DNA of 64,000 nt from Flavobacterium phragmitis (GTDB lineage: Bacteria; Bacteroidota; Bacteroidia; Flavobacteriales; Flavobacteriaceae): NCBI RefSeq assembly GCF_900112575.1, contig NZ_FOMH01000004.1, positions 95,066 through 159,065 on the forward strand. The letters run 5' to 3'. Within the stretch, counting starts at the first letter, position 1; every line of letters starts with the position of its first letter. Position numbers and translations under genes: made by a program. The notes below the pieces were generated by a model. It worked only from the letters and a program-made list of their open reading frames with translations. It had not been told where the DNA came from and ran no database searches. Shown here piece after piece: positions 15,656 to 24,933 of this stretch.

Positions 15656-16936
15656 ATGAAAACAACAGAAGACAGAATTCAGGAATTGATTAACGATTGG
15701 ATTACGAACCCGAGATGGAAAGGCGTGGAACGCCCTTACACTGCGAGCGAAGTAGTGACACTTCAGGGATCGTATAAAATTGAGCATTCTATTGCCAAAA
15801 TAGGTGCAGAAAAATTATGGAGAAAGTTAAAAAGTCAGGATTATGTTGCGGGTTTGGGAGCGTTGACTGGAAATCAGGCGATTCAGGAAGTCGATGCAGG
15901 GTTAGAAGCAATTTATTTAAGCGGATGGCAGGTTGCGGCTGATGCAAATCTGGCTGGCGAAATGTATCCTGATCAATCGCTTTATCCTGTAAACAGCGTG
16001 CCGATGGTGGTAAAAAAGATCAATAACGCTTTATTGCGCGCCGATCAAATTCAGACTGTAAATAATATTGAAGATAAAAAAGATTATTTAGTGCCGATTG
16101 TGGCTGATGCTGAAGCAGGTTTTGGAGGAAACCTAAATGCTTTCGAATTAATGAAATCCATGATTGAAGCGGGAGCTTCTGGAGTTCATTTTGAAGACCA
16201 GTTGAGTTCTGCCAAAAAGTGCGGGCATTTGGGCGGAAAGGTTTTGGTTCCGACTCAAGAAGCAATCAATAAACTAATTGCAGCTAGATTAGCTTCGGAT
16301 GTTATGGGAGTTCCAACTTTAATTGTTGCTAGAACAGATGCCGATGCGGCAAATTTATTAACAAGCGACGCAGATCCAAGAGACAGGAAATTTTTGACTG
16401 GAGAAAAAACGCCTGAAGGTTTCTTCTATGTAAAAAACGGAATAGATCAGGGAATTGCAAGAGGTTTGAGCTATGCTCCTTATGCCGATTTAATCTGGAT
16501 GGAAACCAGTAATCCAGATTTAGATTATGCGAGAAAGTTTGCAAAAGCAATGAAAAAGGAATTTCCAGATAAAATGTTAGCTTATAATTGTTCTCCATCT
16601 TTCAACTGGGCAGCAAAATTATCAGTTGCTGAAATGGAAACGTTTAGAGAAGATTTGGCCGAAATGGGGTATAGTTTCCAGTTCATCACTTTGGCAGGAT
16701 TCCACGCTTTGAACACAAGTATGTTTGAATTGTCTAAAGCCTACAAAGAACGCGGAATGGCAGGATATTCTGAATTGCAAGAGCGAGAATTCGCATTACA
16801 ACAAAACGGATTCAGAGCGGTAAAACATCAAGCTTTTGTAGGAACTTCTTATTTCGATGCAGTTCAAAATACAGTAATGCTAGGGAAATCAGCAATTACG
16901 GCGATGGAACATTCTACCGAGGTTGAGCAATTTTAA
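15656..16936 (+). CDS. aceA: Isocitrate lyase
   Basis: AceA cleaves isocitrate to succinate and glyoxylate, the first step of the glyoxylate shunt. The 426-residue length is normal. The catalytic signature [16 protein letters not shown] has Cys189. Metal- and substrate-binding regions [11 protein letters not shown] and FEDQLSS, plus NCSPSFNW and [12 protein letters not shown], are all present. It follows aceB, and the pair lets the cell grow on acetate or fatty acids. The nearby RamB-like regulator probably controls it. A TAACTTTA sequence close to the start departs by one base from the promoter consensus. Confidence 0.97.
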   Translation: MKTTEDRIQELINDWITNPRWKGVERPYTASEVVTLQGSYKIEHSIAKIGAEKLWRKLKSQDYVAGLGALTGNQAIQEVDAGLEAIYLSGWQVAADANLAGEMYPDQSLYPVNSVPMVVKKINNALLRADQIQTVNNIEDKKDYLVPIVADAEAGFGGNLNAFELMKSMIEAGASGVHFEDQLSSAKKCGHLGGKVLVPTQEAINKLIAARLASDVMGVPTLIVARTDADAANLLTSDADPRDRKFLTGEKTPEGFFYVKNGIDQGIARGLSYAPYADLIWMETSNPDLDYARKFAKAMKKEFPDKMLAYNCSPSFNWAAKLSVAEMETFREDLAEMGYSFQFITLAGFHALNTSMFELSKAYKERGMAGYSELQEREFALQQNGFRAVKHQAFVGTSYFDAVQNTVMLGKSAITAMEHSTEVEQF

Positions 16937-16944
16937 TTTTTTTT

Positions 16945-17010
16945 CCGCCACGAATTCACGAATTTTTATTCTCAAAGATTATAAAAAAATAATTCGTGAA
17001 TTCGTGGCGG
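16945..17010. repeat. Simple CACGAATT inverted repeat between aceA and the Crp-like gene
   Basis: CCGCCACGAATTCACGAATT (16945-16964) pairs perfectly with its complement at 16991-17010. It lies between convergent genes and probably ends both transcripts, as T-rich tracts flank both sides. Confidence 0.9.
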
Positions 17011-17016
17011 AAATTT

Positions 17017-17592
17017 TTATTTTTTCAAAAGCCTAGCTTTCATTTTGCTGAAAAATTCAGGTGTTACGCCAATAAACGAAGCGATTTGTTTTTGAGGAAC
17101 TTTGTGAACCAACGTTCCGTATTTTTTAGTGAATTTTTCAAAGCGCTCTTCTGCTGGCAAACTTAAATTATCCATCAATCTTTGCTGATTGGCAACTAAA
17201 GAATTTTCAATTAGAATTCTAAAAAAGCGCTCCAGCTTCGGAATTTCAAGATACAATTGTTCCTGATTTTCTTTGGATAATGAAACCACTTCGGCTTCTT
17301 CCAAAACTTCAATAAAAAGCTGTCCCGGTTTTTGCGAAAAGTAACTGTACATATCGCTCATCCACCAGCCTTCACAGGCAAAAGACAAAACATGTTCAAC
17401 AATATTATCATTGATATTGAAACTTCTTAAAATCCCTGAGTTTACAAAATACGAATGTTTGCAGACTTCGCCAGCATTTAGTAAAAGCGTTTTGGCTTTA
17501 TAAGTATTCGTTTCCAGTTTAGATAAAAAAAGCGCCTGTTCTTCTGGTGTCAAAGAAACATGTTTGGCAATATTTTCGAGAATTAATACCAT
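17017..17592 (-). CDS. Crp/Fnr-family transcriptional regulator
   Basis: The 191-residue protein has an N-terminal cyclic-nucleotide-binding-type barrel (about residues 20-110, with LLNAGEVCKHSYFVNSGILRSF) and a short C-terminal helix-turn-helix (PQKQIASFIGVTPEFFSKMKARLL). It lacks the clustered cysteines of oxygen-sensing FNR, and I cannot predict its effector. Its ATG overlaps the stop codon of the DUF6370 gene (TAATG), so the two are translationally coupled. The Crp-like dyads near the YceI genes could in principle be targets of this or another family member. Confidence 0.87.
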   Translation of the reverse strand: MVLILENIAKHVSLTPEEQALFLSKLETNTYKAKTLLLNAGEVCKHSYFVNSGILRSFNINDNIVEHVLSFACEGWWMSDMYSYFSQKPGQLFIEVLEEAEVVSLSKENQEQLYLEIPKLERFFRILIENSLVANQQRLMDNLSLPAEERFEKFTKKYGTLVHKVPQKQIASFIGVTPEFFSKMKARLLKK

Positions 17593-17912
17593 TATTTTTT
17601 ATCGTCTATTAAAGTAAATGAAGTGGCAACAAATCTGTTTCCTTTGATTTCTCCAGTAACAGAAGCTTTTCTGATAGCATTACAGAAACCGTCTTCTGCA
17701 TGAGCATCACCATGTTCGTCAATTTTTGTTCCATCAACAAAATACGATTTTCCGTCAATACGAACGGCTAAATCACAGCTTTTACCTTTCATGCCAAATT
17801 TACATTCTCCGCAGGAAGCCTCCACGATTGTGGGTTTGTCAAATTTCTTTTTGCTTTGAGCTTGTACTGCAATTCCAATAAAAAGGAATGTTGCTAAAAG
17901 TATATTTTTCAT
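17592..17912 (-). CDS. Exported DUF6370 protein
   Basis: This 106-residue protein has a cleavable signal peptide (MKNILLATFLFIGIAVQAQ). The mature part carries VEASCGECKFGMKGKSCDLAVRIDGKSYFVDG, then a fourth cysteine in EDGFCNAIRKA. The cysteine pattern suggests a metal site or disulfides; the family is listed as DUF6370 and its role is not known to me. It starts 2 nt after the purT stop and overlaps the Crp-like gene by one base, so purT, DUF6370 and the regulator form one operon. Confidence 0.8.
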   Translation of the reverse strand: MKNILLATFLFIGIAVQAQSKKKFDKPTIVEASCGECKFGMKGKSCDLAVRIDGKSYFVDGTKIDEHGDAHAEDGFCNAIRKASVTGEIKGNRFVATSFTLIDDKK

Positions 17913-17914
17913 AT

Positions 17915-19075
17915 TTAAGAATTTACAGTTACTAATTTTGCCGTTTCTTTGGCGCGTTCTGTTACTTCGTTAATTGAAGTCGAAAGTGTATCATGAGTTA
18001 AAACAACTCCCATTCTTCGGTAAGGTCTTGAAGTTGGTTTGCCGAAAATCCTGAAATCGGTTTTTGGTAAAGCGGCTACTTTTTCGATTCCGGTAAAAGT
18101 TGGATTTGTAGAATCTTCAGAGGCTAAAATTACAGCGCTTGCTCCAGCTTTTTCTAAAGTAATTTCGAAAATTGGAAGGCTTAAAATTGCTCTTAAATGC
18201 AATTCGAATTCGTTGAAATTTTGAGTTCCCGCTAAAGTTACCATTCCGGTATCGTGCGGACGCGGTGAAAGCTCAGAGAAATAAACGCCCTCTTTGGTCA
18301 GAAAAAATTCAACACCAAAAAGTCCTGCGCCACCAAGAGCTTCTGTGATTTTTTCGGCCATATCCTGCGCTTCGTATAAGTCTTTTTCAGAAACTAAAGC
18401 CGGTTGCCAGCTTTCCTGATAATCGCCTCGCTCTTGTCTGTGACCAATTGGAGCGCAAAACAAAGTTGGATTATTATTTTGAGTAATCGTTAAAAGTGTA
18501 ATTTCCGAATCGAAATTTACAAAAGCTTCAACAATCACTTCGATGACATCGCCACGCGAACCTGCAACAGCGTATTGCCACGCTTTTTCGATATCACTTT
18601 CTGTTTTAATTGTTGATTGTCCTTTTCCTGATGAAGACATTAAAGGTTTTACCACGCAAGGAATTCCAACTTCCTGAACGGCTTTTTGCAGTTCTTCGGC
18701 TGAAGTTGCGTATTGGTATTTTGCTGTTCTTAATCCCAATTCTTTTGACGCTAAATCGCGAATGGCTTTACGGTTCATGGTAAAGTTGGCCGCTTTCGCT
18801 GAAGGAACAACGGTAATTCCTTGCTTTTCGTAATCGTAAAAACGTTCAGTGCGAATGGCTTCTATTTCAGGAACTATAAAATCAGGTTGGTGTTTGGCTA
18901 CGATTCGGTCTAATGCTTCGCCGTCAAGCATATTTATGACTTCAAAACCGTGTGCAACTTGCATGGCCGGAGCATTTTCGTAACTGTCAACTGCAATTAT
19001 GGTTTGTCCGATTCGTTGTGCGGCAATGACAAATTCTTTGCCTAATTCGCCTGAGCCGAGGAGTAATATTTTCAT
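17915..19075 (-). CDS. purT: Formate-dependent phosphoribosylglycinamide formyltransferase (GART 2)
   Basis: PurT makes formyl-GAR from GAR, ATP and formate, an alternative to PurN in purine synthesis. The 386-residue ATP-grasp enzyme begins with [20 protein letters not shown] and contains [14 protein letters not shown] (ATP phosphate loop), [27 protein letters not shown] (Mg/ATP ligands) and [15 protein letters not shown] at the end, all PurT-specific. It leads an operon with DUF6370 and a Crp-like regulator, an unusual company for a purine gene. Confidence 0.96.
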   Translation of the reverse strand: MKILLLGSGELGKEFVIAAQRIGQTIIAVDSYENAPAMQVAHGFEVINMLDGEALDRIVAKHQPDFIVPEIEAIRTERFYDYEKQGITVVPSAKAANFTMNRKAIRDLASKELGLRTAKYQYATSAEELQKAVQEVGIPCVVKPLMSSSGKGQSTIKTESDIEKAWQYAVAGSRGDVIEVIVEAFVNFDSEITLLTITQNNNPTLFCAPIGHRQERGDYQESWQPALVSEKDLYEAQDMAEKITEALGGAGLFGVEFFLTKEGVYFSELSPRPHDTGMVTLAGTQNFNEFELHLRAILSLPIFEITLEKAGASAVILASEDSTNPTFTGIEKVAALPKTDFRIFGKPTSRPYRRMGVVLTHDTLSTSINEVTERAKETAKLVTVNS

Positions 19076-19277
19076 TTTGGAGTGTTGTAATGTTTGAGTA
19101 GTAAAAGTAGGGAAAAAGCTTTTTTTAACCGCAAAGTTCGCAAAGATTTACGCAAAGAGCGCTAAATTTTTGTTTTTAAGATAAAAAAGAACTCAAAGAA
19201 TTTCTCACGCAGATTTTGCAGATTCAGCAGATTTAATTTAATAACCAACTTACGTTTTAGAAAAAGTAACTACACAG

Positions 19278-19381
19278 TTTGTCATTTCGAGGAACGAGAA
19301 ATCACACTCGGGATTCGACAAAGATTGGCGATTTTGATTGCGGAGTTTCTAGTGCGATTTCTCGTTCCTCGAAATGACAAG
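19278..19381. repeat. Long hairpin repeat (GTCATTTCGAGGAACGAG), copy B
   Basis: Arms of about 31 nt with two mismatches enclose a core with TCGACAAAGATTGGCGA and CGGAGTTTCT. The core is shared with the copies at 11548-11641 (reversed) and 38132-38243. Confidence 0.88.
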
Positions 19382-19423
19382 ATTCTGGGAATTATAAAAG
19401 TAAAAGTTCTCATGAAACCGTTT

Positions 19424-19509
19424 GCGTGAGGGATAGAAGTGGAAAGCCCGGAGCCTGACGAAGGAAGAGCGAGGACTTGTAGCGGATAGCCCGACCCGGA
19501 GGGACACGC
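19424..19509 (+). ncRNA. Candidate structured RNA / dispersed element, copy 2 (Flavo-1-like)
   Basis: GCGTG and CACGC form the outer helix. Inside are GGGATAGAAGTGGAAAGCCC, a CCTGACGAAGG segment, GCGAGGACTTGTAGCGGATA, and a small CCC-GGA-GGG hairpin before the closing helix. The copy at 23484-23573 replaces the last hairpin with TTCGCC-GC-GGCGAA, which preserves pairing. Confidence 0.55.
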
Positions 19510-19520
19510 CCAAAATAAAA

Positions 19521-19558
19521 AAGTTCACAAAGATTTTAAAATTAATCTTTGTGAACCT
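19521..19558 (-). terminator. Terminator for the U32 peptidase gene
   Basis: GTTCACAAAGATT (19523-19535) pairs with AATCTTTGTGAAC (19544-19556). On the minus strand the hairpin is followed by TTTTTTATTTT. It lies about 36 nt after the stop codon. Confidence 0.7.
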
Positions 19559-19593
19559 TTGTGTATTTCTTTGTGAATCTTTGTGGTAAAAAA

Positions 19594-21468
19594 TCAATGA
19601 AAATGATCTTCTTCAATCTCAAATTCGGCATCTTTTTCCCAGATTTCCATTTCGCAGGGTTTACAGTTGAATTTTAGTTTGTATTCTAATTCTCCCTGTT
19701 TCAAAACCAAAGGTTCTTTTACTTTAACGCCTACGATGTCTTTTTGGTGAATTGGACATTTTTTCAATTCGTATTTAATGCAATATTTAGTTGTCATTAC
19801 ACGAGATTTTCCTGGATCCCATTGTAATTCGAATGCTTTTTCGATTTCGGTAACACCGTGGCGTTCGTAGAATTTACGAGCCGTTTTGTTCGAAACGTTG
19901 TACATGAAATCCAGTTTAGTTTCTGGATAAGGATGTGACGTTTTTACCAATTGGTGCTCTTCACGAACGTAATTTGCCAGACGAATTTCTGTCAACTGAT
20001 CGTAAACCGTTCTTCTCATTTCGTTGATTTTTGAAATAGGAAGGAACCAGTTTTGAGAAAACATAATGTTGATTTCATCAGCTGTATAAGGCGTGAAACC
20101 TGTTTTTGCTAATTGCGTTTTAATGTTTTCTTCTATAGACTCGCCCGTTTTTGTCTGCTCTTTTGGATGTTCTAAATTTACTGTGCTTACATTTCCGTCT
20201 TCATCGGTTGCGATTAATTGGAAACCAGTTTCCGTTTCTGTAAGCAATAAAGTGGTGCTTAATTTACGAACGGCACTGTCTTCTCTTTCAACGATTTTGA
20301 TGAAAGCGGCGTCGTTGTTTCTGTAAATGAAAGTTCCGTCTTTGATTTCTTTTAAAACGTTTGGATATACTTTTCCGTTTTCCGCTTTGTTTACGTAGAT
20401 TCCGTCGGCTTCGTTATTTTCGTTGATGAAACAAAGTCCGTCACCGTTGTTTAATAATTCGCCGTTTTCGATTTCGTAAGCACCGCCAACAGTTCGGATT
20501 AATTTACCAATGTATTGTCCTTTTGATTTTGGGCTTTCCCAAGAACCAATTGAACTGTGTCTGTCGTTTACGAAATAATCAGTATAGCCACGATTGAAAG
20601 TTCTGTTTAATGCAGAATCAAAAGTATAAGTACATTTTCCAGAAGAAGCTTTTGTGTATTTATCGCTTCCTGGACCTTCTAAATAACTATCTAATTTTTG
20701 ACGAAGATAAGATACGTTGTTTTTAACGTAAGCTACGTCTTTTAATCGACCTTCGATTTTGAAAGAAACGATTCCGGCCTCGATCAAATTTGGAATCTGA
20801 TCTGAAATATCTAAATCCTTAATCGAAAGCAAGTGACTGTTTCTGATTAAAGTATCTCCGTTTCCGTCGATTAAGTTATATGGTAAACGGCAGTTTTGAG
20901 CGCAAGAACCACGATTCGCGCTACGTTCTCCGTTTGCCACACTCATATAACAGTTTCCGCTGAAGGATACACATAATGCTCCCGTTACGAAAAACTCTAA
21001 TTCCACATCAGCGTGGTCGTATATTGTTTTAATTTGATGCAAGTTTAATTCACGTGCTAAAACTACACGTTTAATACCAGCGTCTTTTAAGAATTTAATT
21101 TTATCTGCATCACGATTATTAGCTTGTGTGCTGGCGTGAAGTACGATAGGAGGCAAGTCCATTTCCATAATCGCCATATCCTGAATAATCAAGGCATCGA
21201 CACCAATATCGTACAATTCCCAGATCATGGCGCGACAAGTTTCTAATTCGTTATCATATAAAATGGTATTGATAACTACAAAAACTTGAGCGTTAAATAA
21301 GTGCGCATATTTTACCAGTTCGGCAACATCTTCAATAGAGTTGTTTGCATTTGAACGTGCTCCAAATTGCGGTGCACCAATATATACAGCATCGGCACCA
21401 CTATTTATGGCTGCGATTCCTCCAATTAAATCTCTAGCAGGAGCTAATATTTCGATTTTCTTCTTCAT
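19594..21468 (-). CDS. U32-family peptidase / tRNA-rRNA hydroxylation factor
   Basis: The 624-residue protein belongs to the peptidase U32 family. It starts with KIEILAPARDLIGGIAAINSG and has the family signature ELEFFVTGALCVSFSGNCYMS followed by NRGSCAQNCRLPYNL. Characterised members (TrhP/YegQ, RlhA/YdcP) are needed for prephenate-linked hydroxylation of tRNA U34 or 23S rRNA and carry an Fe-S cluster on these cysteines. A C-terminal extension of about 200 residues has a FNCKPCEMEIW cysteine pair. Which RNA it serves cannot be told here. It is monocistronic. Confidence 0.87.
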   Translation of the reverse strand: MKKKIEILAPARDLIGGIAAINSGADAVYIGAPQFGARSNANNSIEDVAELVKYAHLFNAQVFVVINTILYDNELETCRAMIWELYDIGVDALIIQDMAIMEMDLPPIVLHASTQANNRDADKIKFLKDAGIKRVVLARELNLHQIKTIYDHADVELEFFVTGALCVSFSGNCYMSVANGERSANRGSCAQNCRLPYNLIDGNGDTLIRNSHLLSIKDLDISDQIPNLIEAGIVSFKIEGRLKDVAYVKNNVSYLRQKLDSYLEGPGSDKYTKASSGKCTYTFDSALNRTFNRGYTDYFVNDRHSSIGSWESPKSKGQYIGKLIRTVGGAYEIENGELLNNGDGLCFINENNEADGIYVNKAENGKVYPNVLKEIKDGTFIYRNNDAAFIKIVEREDSAVRKLSTTLLLTETETGFQLIATDEDGNVSTVNLEHPKEQTKTGESIEENIKTQLAKTGFTPYTADEINIMFSQNWFLPISKINEMRRTVYDQLTEIRLANYVREEHQLVKTSHPYPETKLDFMYNVSNKTARKFYERHGVTEIEKAFELQWDPGKSRVMTTKYCIKYELKKCPIHQKDIVGVKVKEPLVLKQGELEYKLKFNCKPCEMEIWEKDAEFEIEEDHFH

Positions 21469-21607
21469 TACTAAAACTTTAGACTTTTGTGGTATTCCCG
21501 AAAAAAAGTGTGCAAAGGTCTAATAAATTATTCGAGTTTGCTAGCGATGAGGCGATTTTTTTGAAATTGTTAACTTAATATGGTGTGGTTAAATTAGATT
21601 TGTTAAG

Positions 21608-22075
21608 TTAATCAGTAATGAATTGGTATTCCGATTTTGGAATTAATCCTGCAAATTTCCACATTTCGTTGAAAGATTCTTTAGCTACAGAACCCCTCAT
21701 TCCTTGATTAATTATTTTATCATATGAACTTTCAGAAGTAACGCCTCCATAATTTAATGATAAGTTAATTTTTGACATTCCGGTCAAAATTATTAAACTG
21801 TCTTTTACTAGAAAATTTAAGTAGTAAAGAGCATTTAACTTTTTTAAATTTTTTGGTGATGTTTGAATTGATAAAAATTCTTTGTCCTTTTTTTCAATTT
21901 GAAAATCATTCTCTAATATCGTTTTCCCAACCAATGTAAAATTTTCCTCAGCAGATTTACCATTTTTTATTAAAATTTTCCAAGTTCTTTTGGGAGGATT
22001 TTCAATTGAATTAGTCTGGCTAAAAGAAACTTGAACAATGAAAAGAAATGAAAATATTATAGCTGAAATTTTCAT
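21608..22075 (-). CDS. Exported protein of unknown function
   Basis: This 155-residue product has a signal peptide (MKISAIIFSFLFIVQVSFSQ). The mature part is lysine-rich with a region NFTLVGKTILENDFQIEKKDKEFLSIQTSPKNL, which resembles DUF4468-type domains in outline only. I do not recognise it with certainty. It follows the barrel protein at 22108-22701 with a 32-nt gap on the same strand and may be cotranscribed. Confidence 0.6.
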   Translation of the reverse strand: MKISAIIFSFLFIVQVSFSQTNSIENPPKRTWKILIKNGKSAEENFTLVGKTILENDFQIEKKDKEFLSIQTSPKNLKKLNALYYLNFLVKDSLIILTGMSKINLSLNYGGVTSESSYDKIINQGMRGSVAKESFNEMWKFAGLIPKSEYQFITD

Positions 22076-22107
22076 AATGTGTTGTTTTTTTATTGTTTAA
22101 TATTTTT

Positions 22108-22701
22108 TTAATCTAATGGGAAAGTATATCCAACAGCAAATACTCCAGTTGATTGTTTTGCAGCTGGATGAAAGTATCCAGAAATACCAATTTCGAAACT
22201 ATTATGTCTTCCCACTGCTAATCCTAAACTGAAAGGAATATGCATTAAAATAGTGCTTTTATTAAAATTGACGTTTGGTGTAAAAGTTTCAAATTTACCT
22301 ATCGACGTTCCGATTCCACCTTCAATAAATGGGGCAACCCATGGAATTGGTGCGCAAATACGAACTTTTCCTCCCATTAAAAACGCATTAGTTGTTACTT
22401 TATATTGAGGTTGATTCTGTACGTTTTGATTTTTATCAACAGATTCAAAAATGGCACCAGCGTAGGGTCTTAAGCTAAACCATGATTTTATTCCTATAAT
22501 GTATTCACCCTGAAGATAAAGACCGCCTCCCATAACATCTACTTCATCTTGACTTCCATAATCTTCGATATAATAGGAAGCGCTTGATCCGTAACCTATA
22601 GATGCTTTAATAAATTTGCCTGTTGTTTGTGCTTTTGTTTGGGTGGAAAATAAAAAAATAAAAATAGTACAAGTAAAAATACTGCGTAATTTTAAGGTCA
22701 T
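22108..22701 (-). CDS. Outer membrane beta-barrel protein
   Basis: A 197-residue protein with a signal peptide ending near TKAQTTG. The mature part has alternating aromatic/hydrophobic strands (SIGYGSSASYYIEDYG, GGLYLQGEYIIGIKSWFSLRPYAGAIFES, KVRICAPIPWVAPFIEGGIGTSIG, PFSLGLAVGRHNSFEIGISGYF) consistent with an eight-stranded small barrel. The final residues VGYTFPLD fit a C-terminal strand. Its ligand is unknown. Confidence 0.75.
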   Translation of the reverse strand: MTLKLRSIFTCTIFIFLFSTQTKAQTTGKFIKASIGYGSSASYYIEDYGSQDEVDVMGGGLYLQGEYIIGIKSWFSLRPYAGAIFESVDKNQNVQNQPQYKVTTNAFLMGGKVRICAPIPWVAPFIEGGIGTSIGKFETFTPNVNFNKSTILMHIPFSLGLAVGRHNSFEIGISGYFHPAAKQSTGVFAVGYTFPLD

Positions 22702-22775
22702 AAAAAATAGCTTTTTGGTTAGAAATTGGTTGCAACTAAAATAGTATTATTTTTTCAGTTTTAACAAAAAACAAA

Positions 22776-22811
22776 AAAACTGCTTATCTATAAATAGACT
22801 AAGCAGTTTTC
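22776..22811 (-). terminator. Terminator for the four-helix protein gene
   Basis: AAAACTGCTTA pairs with TAAGCAGTTTT around a 13-nt loop, and the minus strand continues with a T-run. It lies 24 nt after the stop at 22835. Confidence 0.8.
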
Positions 22812-22834
22812 TAAAATAAAAAGCTTAAATGATA

Positions 22835-23290
22835 TTAATTAGCTCTCATTTTAATTTGTGATAAAGTGTTTTGAATGCTGTTTAATTGTTTTGAAACAAT
22901 GTAAACTTGGCTGTGTTCAAGATGATTTTCTTCGAGTGCTGCTTTGTACTTTTCAATTGCAGCTTCTTCACCCGTAACACAAGCGTTGATAATTGCTTTT
23001 GTGTCACCTCCTGTAAAAGAAGATTTAATGTCGATCCAAGTTCTGTGTAAAGCCCCAAGTGGACCTCCGCCAGATGTATCTGTAGATTTACCAAGTTTAT
23101 TGATTTCGTCTTGCAGTTCTACAATGAATAGGGCACGTTCGCGGGCGTAATCAAGAAAATCGGCTTTCATGGCTAGATTTTCTACATGTTCTGCCGCATT
23201 GGTGTATCCTAGTTTTCCGTCTTCAAGAATAGAAATTAATCCTTCTAATGTTTTAATTGTTTCTGTTGTGGTTTCTTCTGCATGTATCAT
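22835..23290 (-). CDS. PA2169 / DUF2383 four-helix-bundle protein
   Basis: The 151-residue protein lacks a signal peptide and is almost all helical. It shows the PA2169-type pattern: ETIKTLEGLISILEDGKLGYTNAAEHV, then FIVELQDEINKLG, GGPLGALHRTWIDIKSSFTGGD and ACVTGEEAAIEKYKAALEE. Such ferritin-like bundles of unknown activity are common in Bacteroidota and often induced by stress. The gene stands alone and ends in a terminator. Confidence 0.83.
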   Translation of the reverse strand: MIHAEETTTETIKTLEGLISILEDGKLGYTNAAEHVENLAMKADFLDYARERALFIVELQDEINKLGKSTDTSGGGPLGALHRTWIDIKSSFTGGDTKAIINACVTGEEAAIEKYKAALEENHLEHSQVYIVSKQLNSIQNTLSQIKMRAN

Positions 23291-23483
23291 GACACATAAT
23301 TTTTGAAATTAATATGTTACAAAGTTTGTAATTTATAACAGGCTTTGTTTTACAGGATTACAATCGGGATTTTATAATATTGTAGAATGGGAATTTTGAA
23401 AGGCCTATTTGGTATTTCTCGCAGATTTGGCAGATCTTGGGGATTTTTTTCTTTTGAAAATGGATTATCTCGCTTATCGGTTT

Positions 23484-23573
23484 GCGTGAGGGATAGCAGT
23501 GGAAAGCCCACAGCCTGACGAAGGAAGTGCGAGGACTTGTAACGAATAGCCCGATTCGCCGCGGCGAACACGC
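23484..23573 (+). ncRNA. Candidate structured RNA / dispersed element, copy 3 (Flavo-1-like)
   Basis: This copy keeps the outer GCGTG/CACGC helix, GGGATAGCAGTGGAAAGCCC, CCTGACGAAGGAAG and GAGGACTTGTAACGAATAGC of copy 2. The final hairpin is TTCGCCGCGGCGAA instead of CCCGGAGGG. Both arms changed together. The surrounding 23291-23665 gap holds nothing else I can name apart from a weak GCTTAA/TTAAGC hairpin near 23597-23641. Confidence 0.55.
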
Positions 23574-23665
23574 CCCAATTAAGTCCATAAAAAAAAACAG
23601 CTTAAAGTAATAAAAGTGATGAAACTTTTGAACCTTAAGCCGTTTTAATAAAACTTAGAATATGT

Positions 23666-24856
23666 TTATGCAGTCAAAGCTTCTTTGATTCTGCGTAATG
23701 CTTCTTTTAAAATATCGTCGCTTGTTGCGTAAGAGAAACGAATGCAGTTTGGATTTCCGAAAGCATCTCCAGTTACTGTTGCAACGTTTGCCTCTGCTAA
23801 AAGATACATTGAAACATCGTTCGCATCTTTGATTTCGTGTCCTTTTAAAGTTTTTCCGAAGAAAGAAGAAACGTCTGGGAATACGTAGAATGCTCCTTCT
23901 GGAACGTTGATTTTTACGCCTGGAATTTCTTTTAATAATCCAACAACTAAATCACGACGTGTGTGGAAAGCCTGAACCATGTGGTTTAAAACGCTTGGAT
24001 CTGCATCTACAGCTGTAATTGTAGCTCTTTGTGCAACAGAATTTGCTCCAGATGTTACTTGCCCTTGAATTTTTGTACACGCTTTTGCGATGAATTCTGG
24101 TGCTCCAATGTAACCAATTCTGTATCCAGTCATTGCGAATGCTTTTGCAACTCCGTTTATAGTGATCGTTTTGTCTAACATTCCCGGAATTGAACCAATA
24201 CTGCAGAAAGTTCCTGAGAAGTTGATGTGCTCATAAATTTCATCTGAAACTACGTAAATATTTGGGTGTTTTTCCAACACTTTTGCCAAAGCTGTTAACT
24301 CTTCTCTGCTGTAAACAGAACCTGAAGGATTGCATGGAGAAGAGAACCACATCATTTTTGTTTTTGGTGTGATTGCAGCCTCTAATTGCTCTGGTGTCAT
24401 TTTGAAATCAGTTTCTACAGAAGTCGGAACTTCAACAGGAACTCCGCCAGAAAGTTTTACGATTTCGAAATAAGAAACCCAGTATGGTGCTGGTAAAATA
24501 ACTTCGTCACCATCGTTTAACATTACTTGTGCAATGTTGTATAAAGATTGTTTTGCTCCTGTAGAAACTACAATTTGAGTTGGTTTGTAATCTAATCCGT
24601 TGTCTCTTTTGAATTTTCTGCAAATTGCTTCTCTCAATTCAAGGTAACCTTCTACTGGAGAATAGGTGCTATAATTTTCGTCTACTGCTTTTTTAACAGC
24701 TTCTTTGATGAAATCTGGTGTATTAAAGTCAGGCTCGCCTAAACTTAAACTGATAATGTCTTTTCCTTGTGCTTTTAATTCTCTTGCCAAAGCGGCCATT
24801 GCTAATGTCTGCGAAGTCGCAAGGTTGTTGATTCTGTCCGAAAGAATATGATTCAT
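23666..24856 (-). CDS. Class I aspartate-type aminotransferase
   Basis: This PLP enzyme transfers an amino group between aspartate (or another amino acid) and a 2-oxo acid in the cytoplasm. The 396-residue protein matches the bacterial aspartate aminotransferase Ib group: SLGEPDFNTPDFIKEAV, STGAKQSLYNIAQ, the substrate loop SSPCNPSGSVYS, VSDEIYEHINF and the Schiff-base lysine in NGVAKAFAMTGYRIGY. Substrate specificity inside this group varies, so aspC is only probable. No promoter consensus is evident. Confidence 0.93.
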   Translation of the reverse strand: MNHILSDRINNLATSQTLAMAALARELKAQGKDIISLSLGEPDFNTPDFIKEAVKKAVDENYSTYSPVEGYLELREAICRKFKRDNGLDYKPTQIVVSTGAKQSLYNIAQVMLNDGDEVILPAPYWVSYFEIVKLSGGVPVEVPTSVETDFKMTPEQLEAAITPKTKMMWFSSPCNPSGSVYSREELTALAKVLEKHPNIYVVSDEIYEHINFSGTFCSIGSIPGMLDKTITINGVAKAFAMTGYRIGYIGAPEFIAKACTKIQGQVTSGANSVAQRATITAVDADPSVLNHMVQAFHTRRDLVVGLLKEIPGVKINVPEGAFYVFPDVSSFFGKTLKGHEIKDANDVSMYLLAEANVATVTGDAFGNPNCIRFSYATSDDILKEALRRIKEALTA

Positions 24857-24933
24857 TATAAAAATTTTGAATATCCTTAAATTTGCTGTGTTGTTTAAGG
24901 AAGGTTAATTATTAATAGATTTTTTTTTAGTTT

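Larger units (their letters stand above)
19127..19587. repeat. Composite repeat locus with CAAAGATT outer arms
   Basis: The gap after purT begins with an array CCGCAAAGTTCGCAAAGATT (19129-19148) and ends at about 19587 with its counterpart ATCTTTGTGGT. In between lie a GCAGATT array (about 19205-19235), the long hairpin of 19278-19381 and the candidate RNA at 19424-19509. Coding ORFs here are shadows. Confidence 0.7.

Noticed and set aside
19349..19597. 82-residue minus-strand ORF over the repeat locus
   Set aside because: It lies across the RNA-like element and the long hairpin; a similar product appears at 23350-23588 only because the same repeat is translated.
23350..23588. Two overlapping minus-strand ORFs of 73 and 76 residues
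   Set aside because: Both translate the candidate RNA element. No ribosome site or conserved product is evident.
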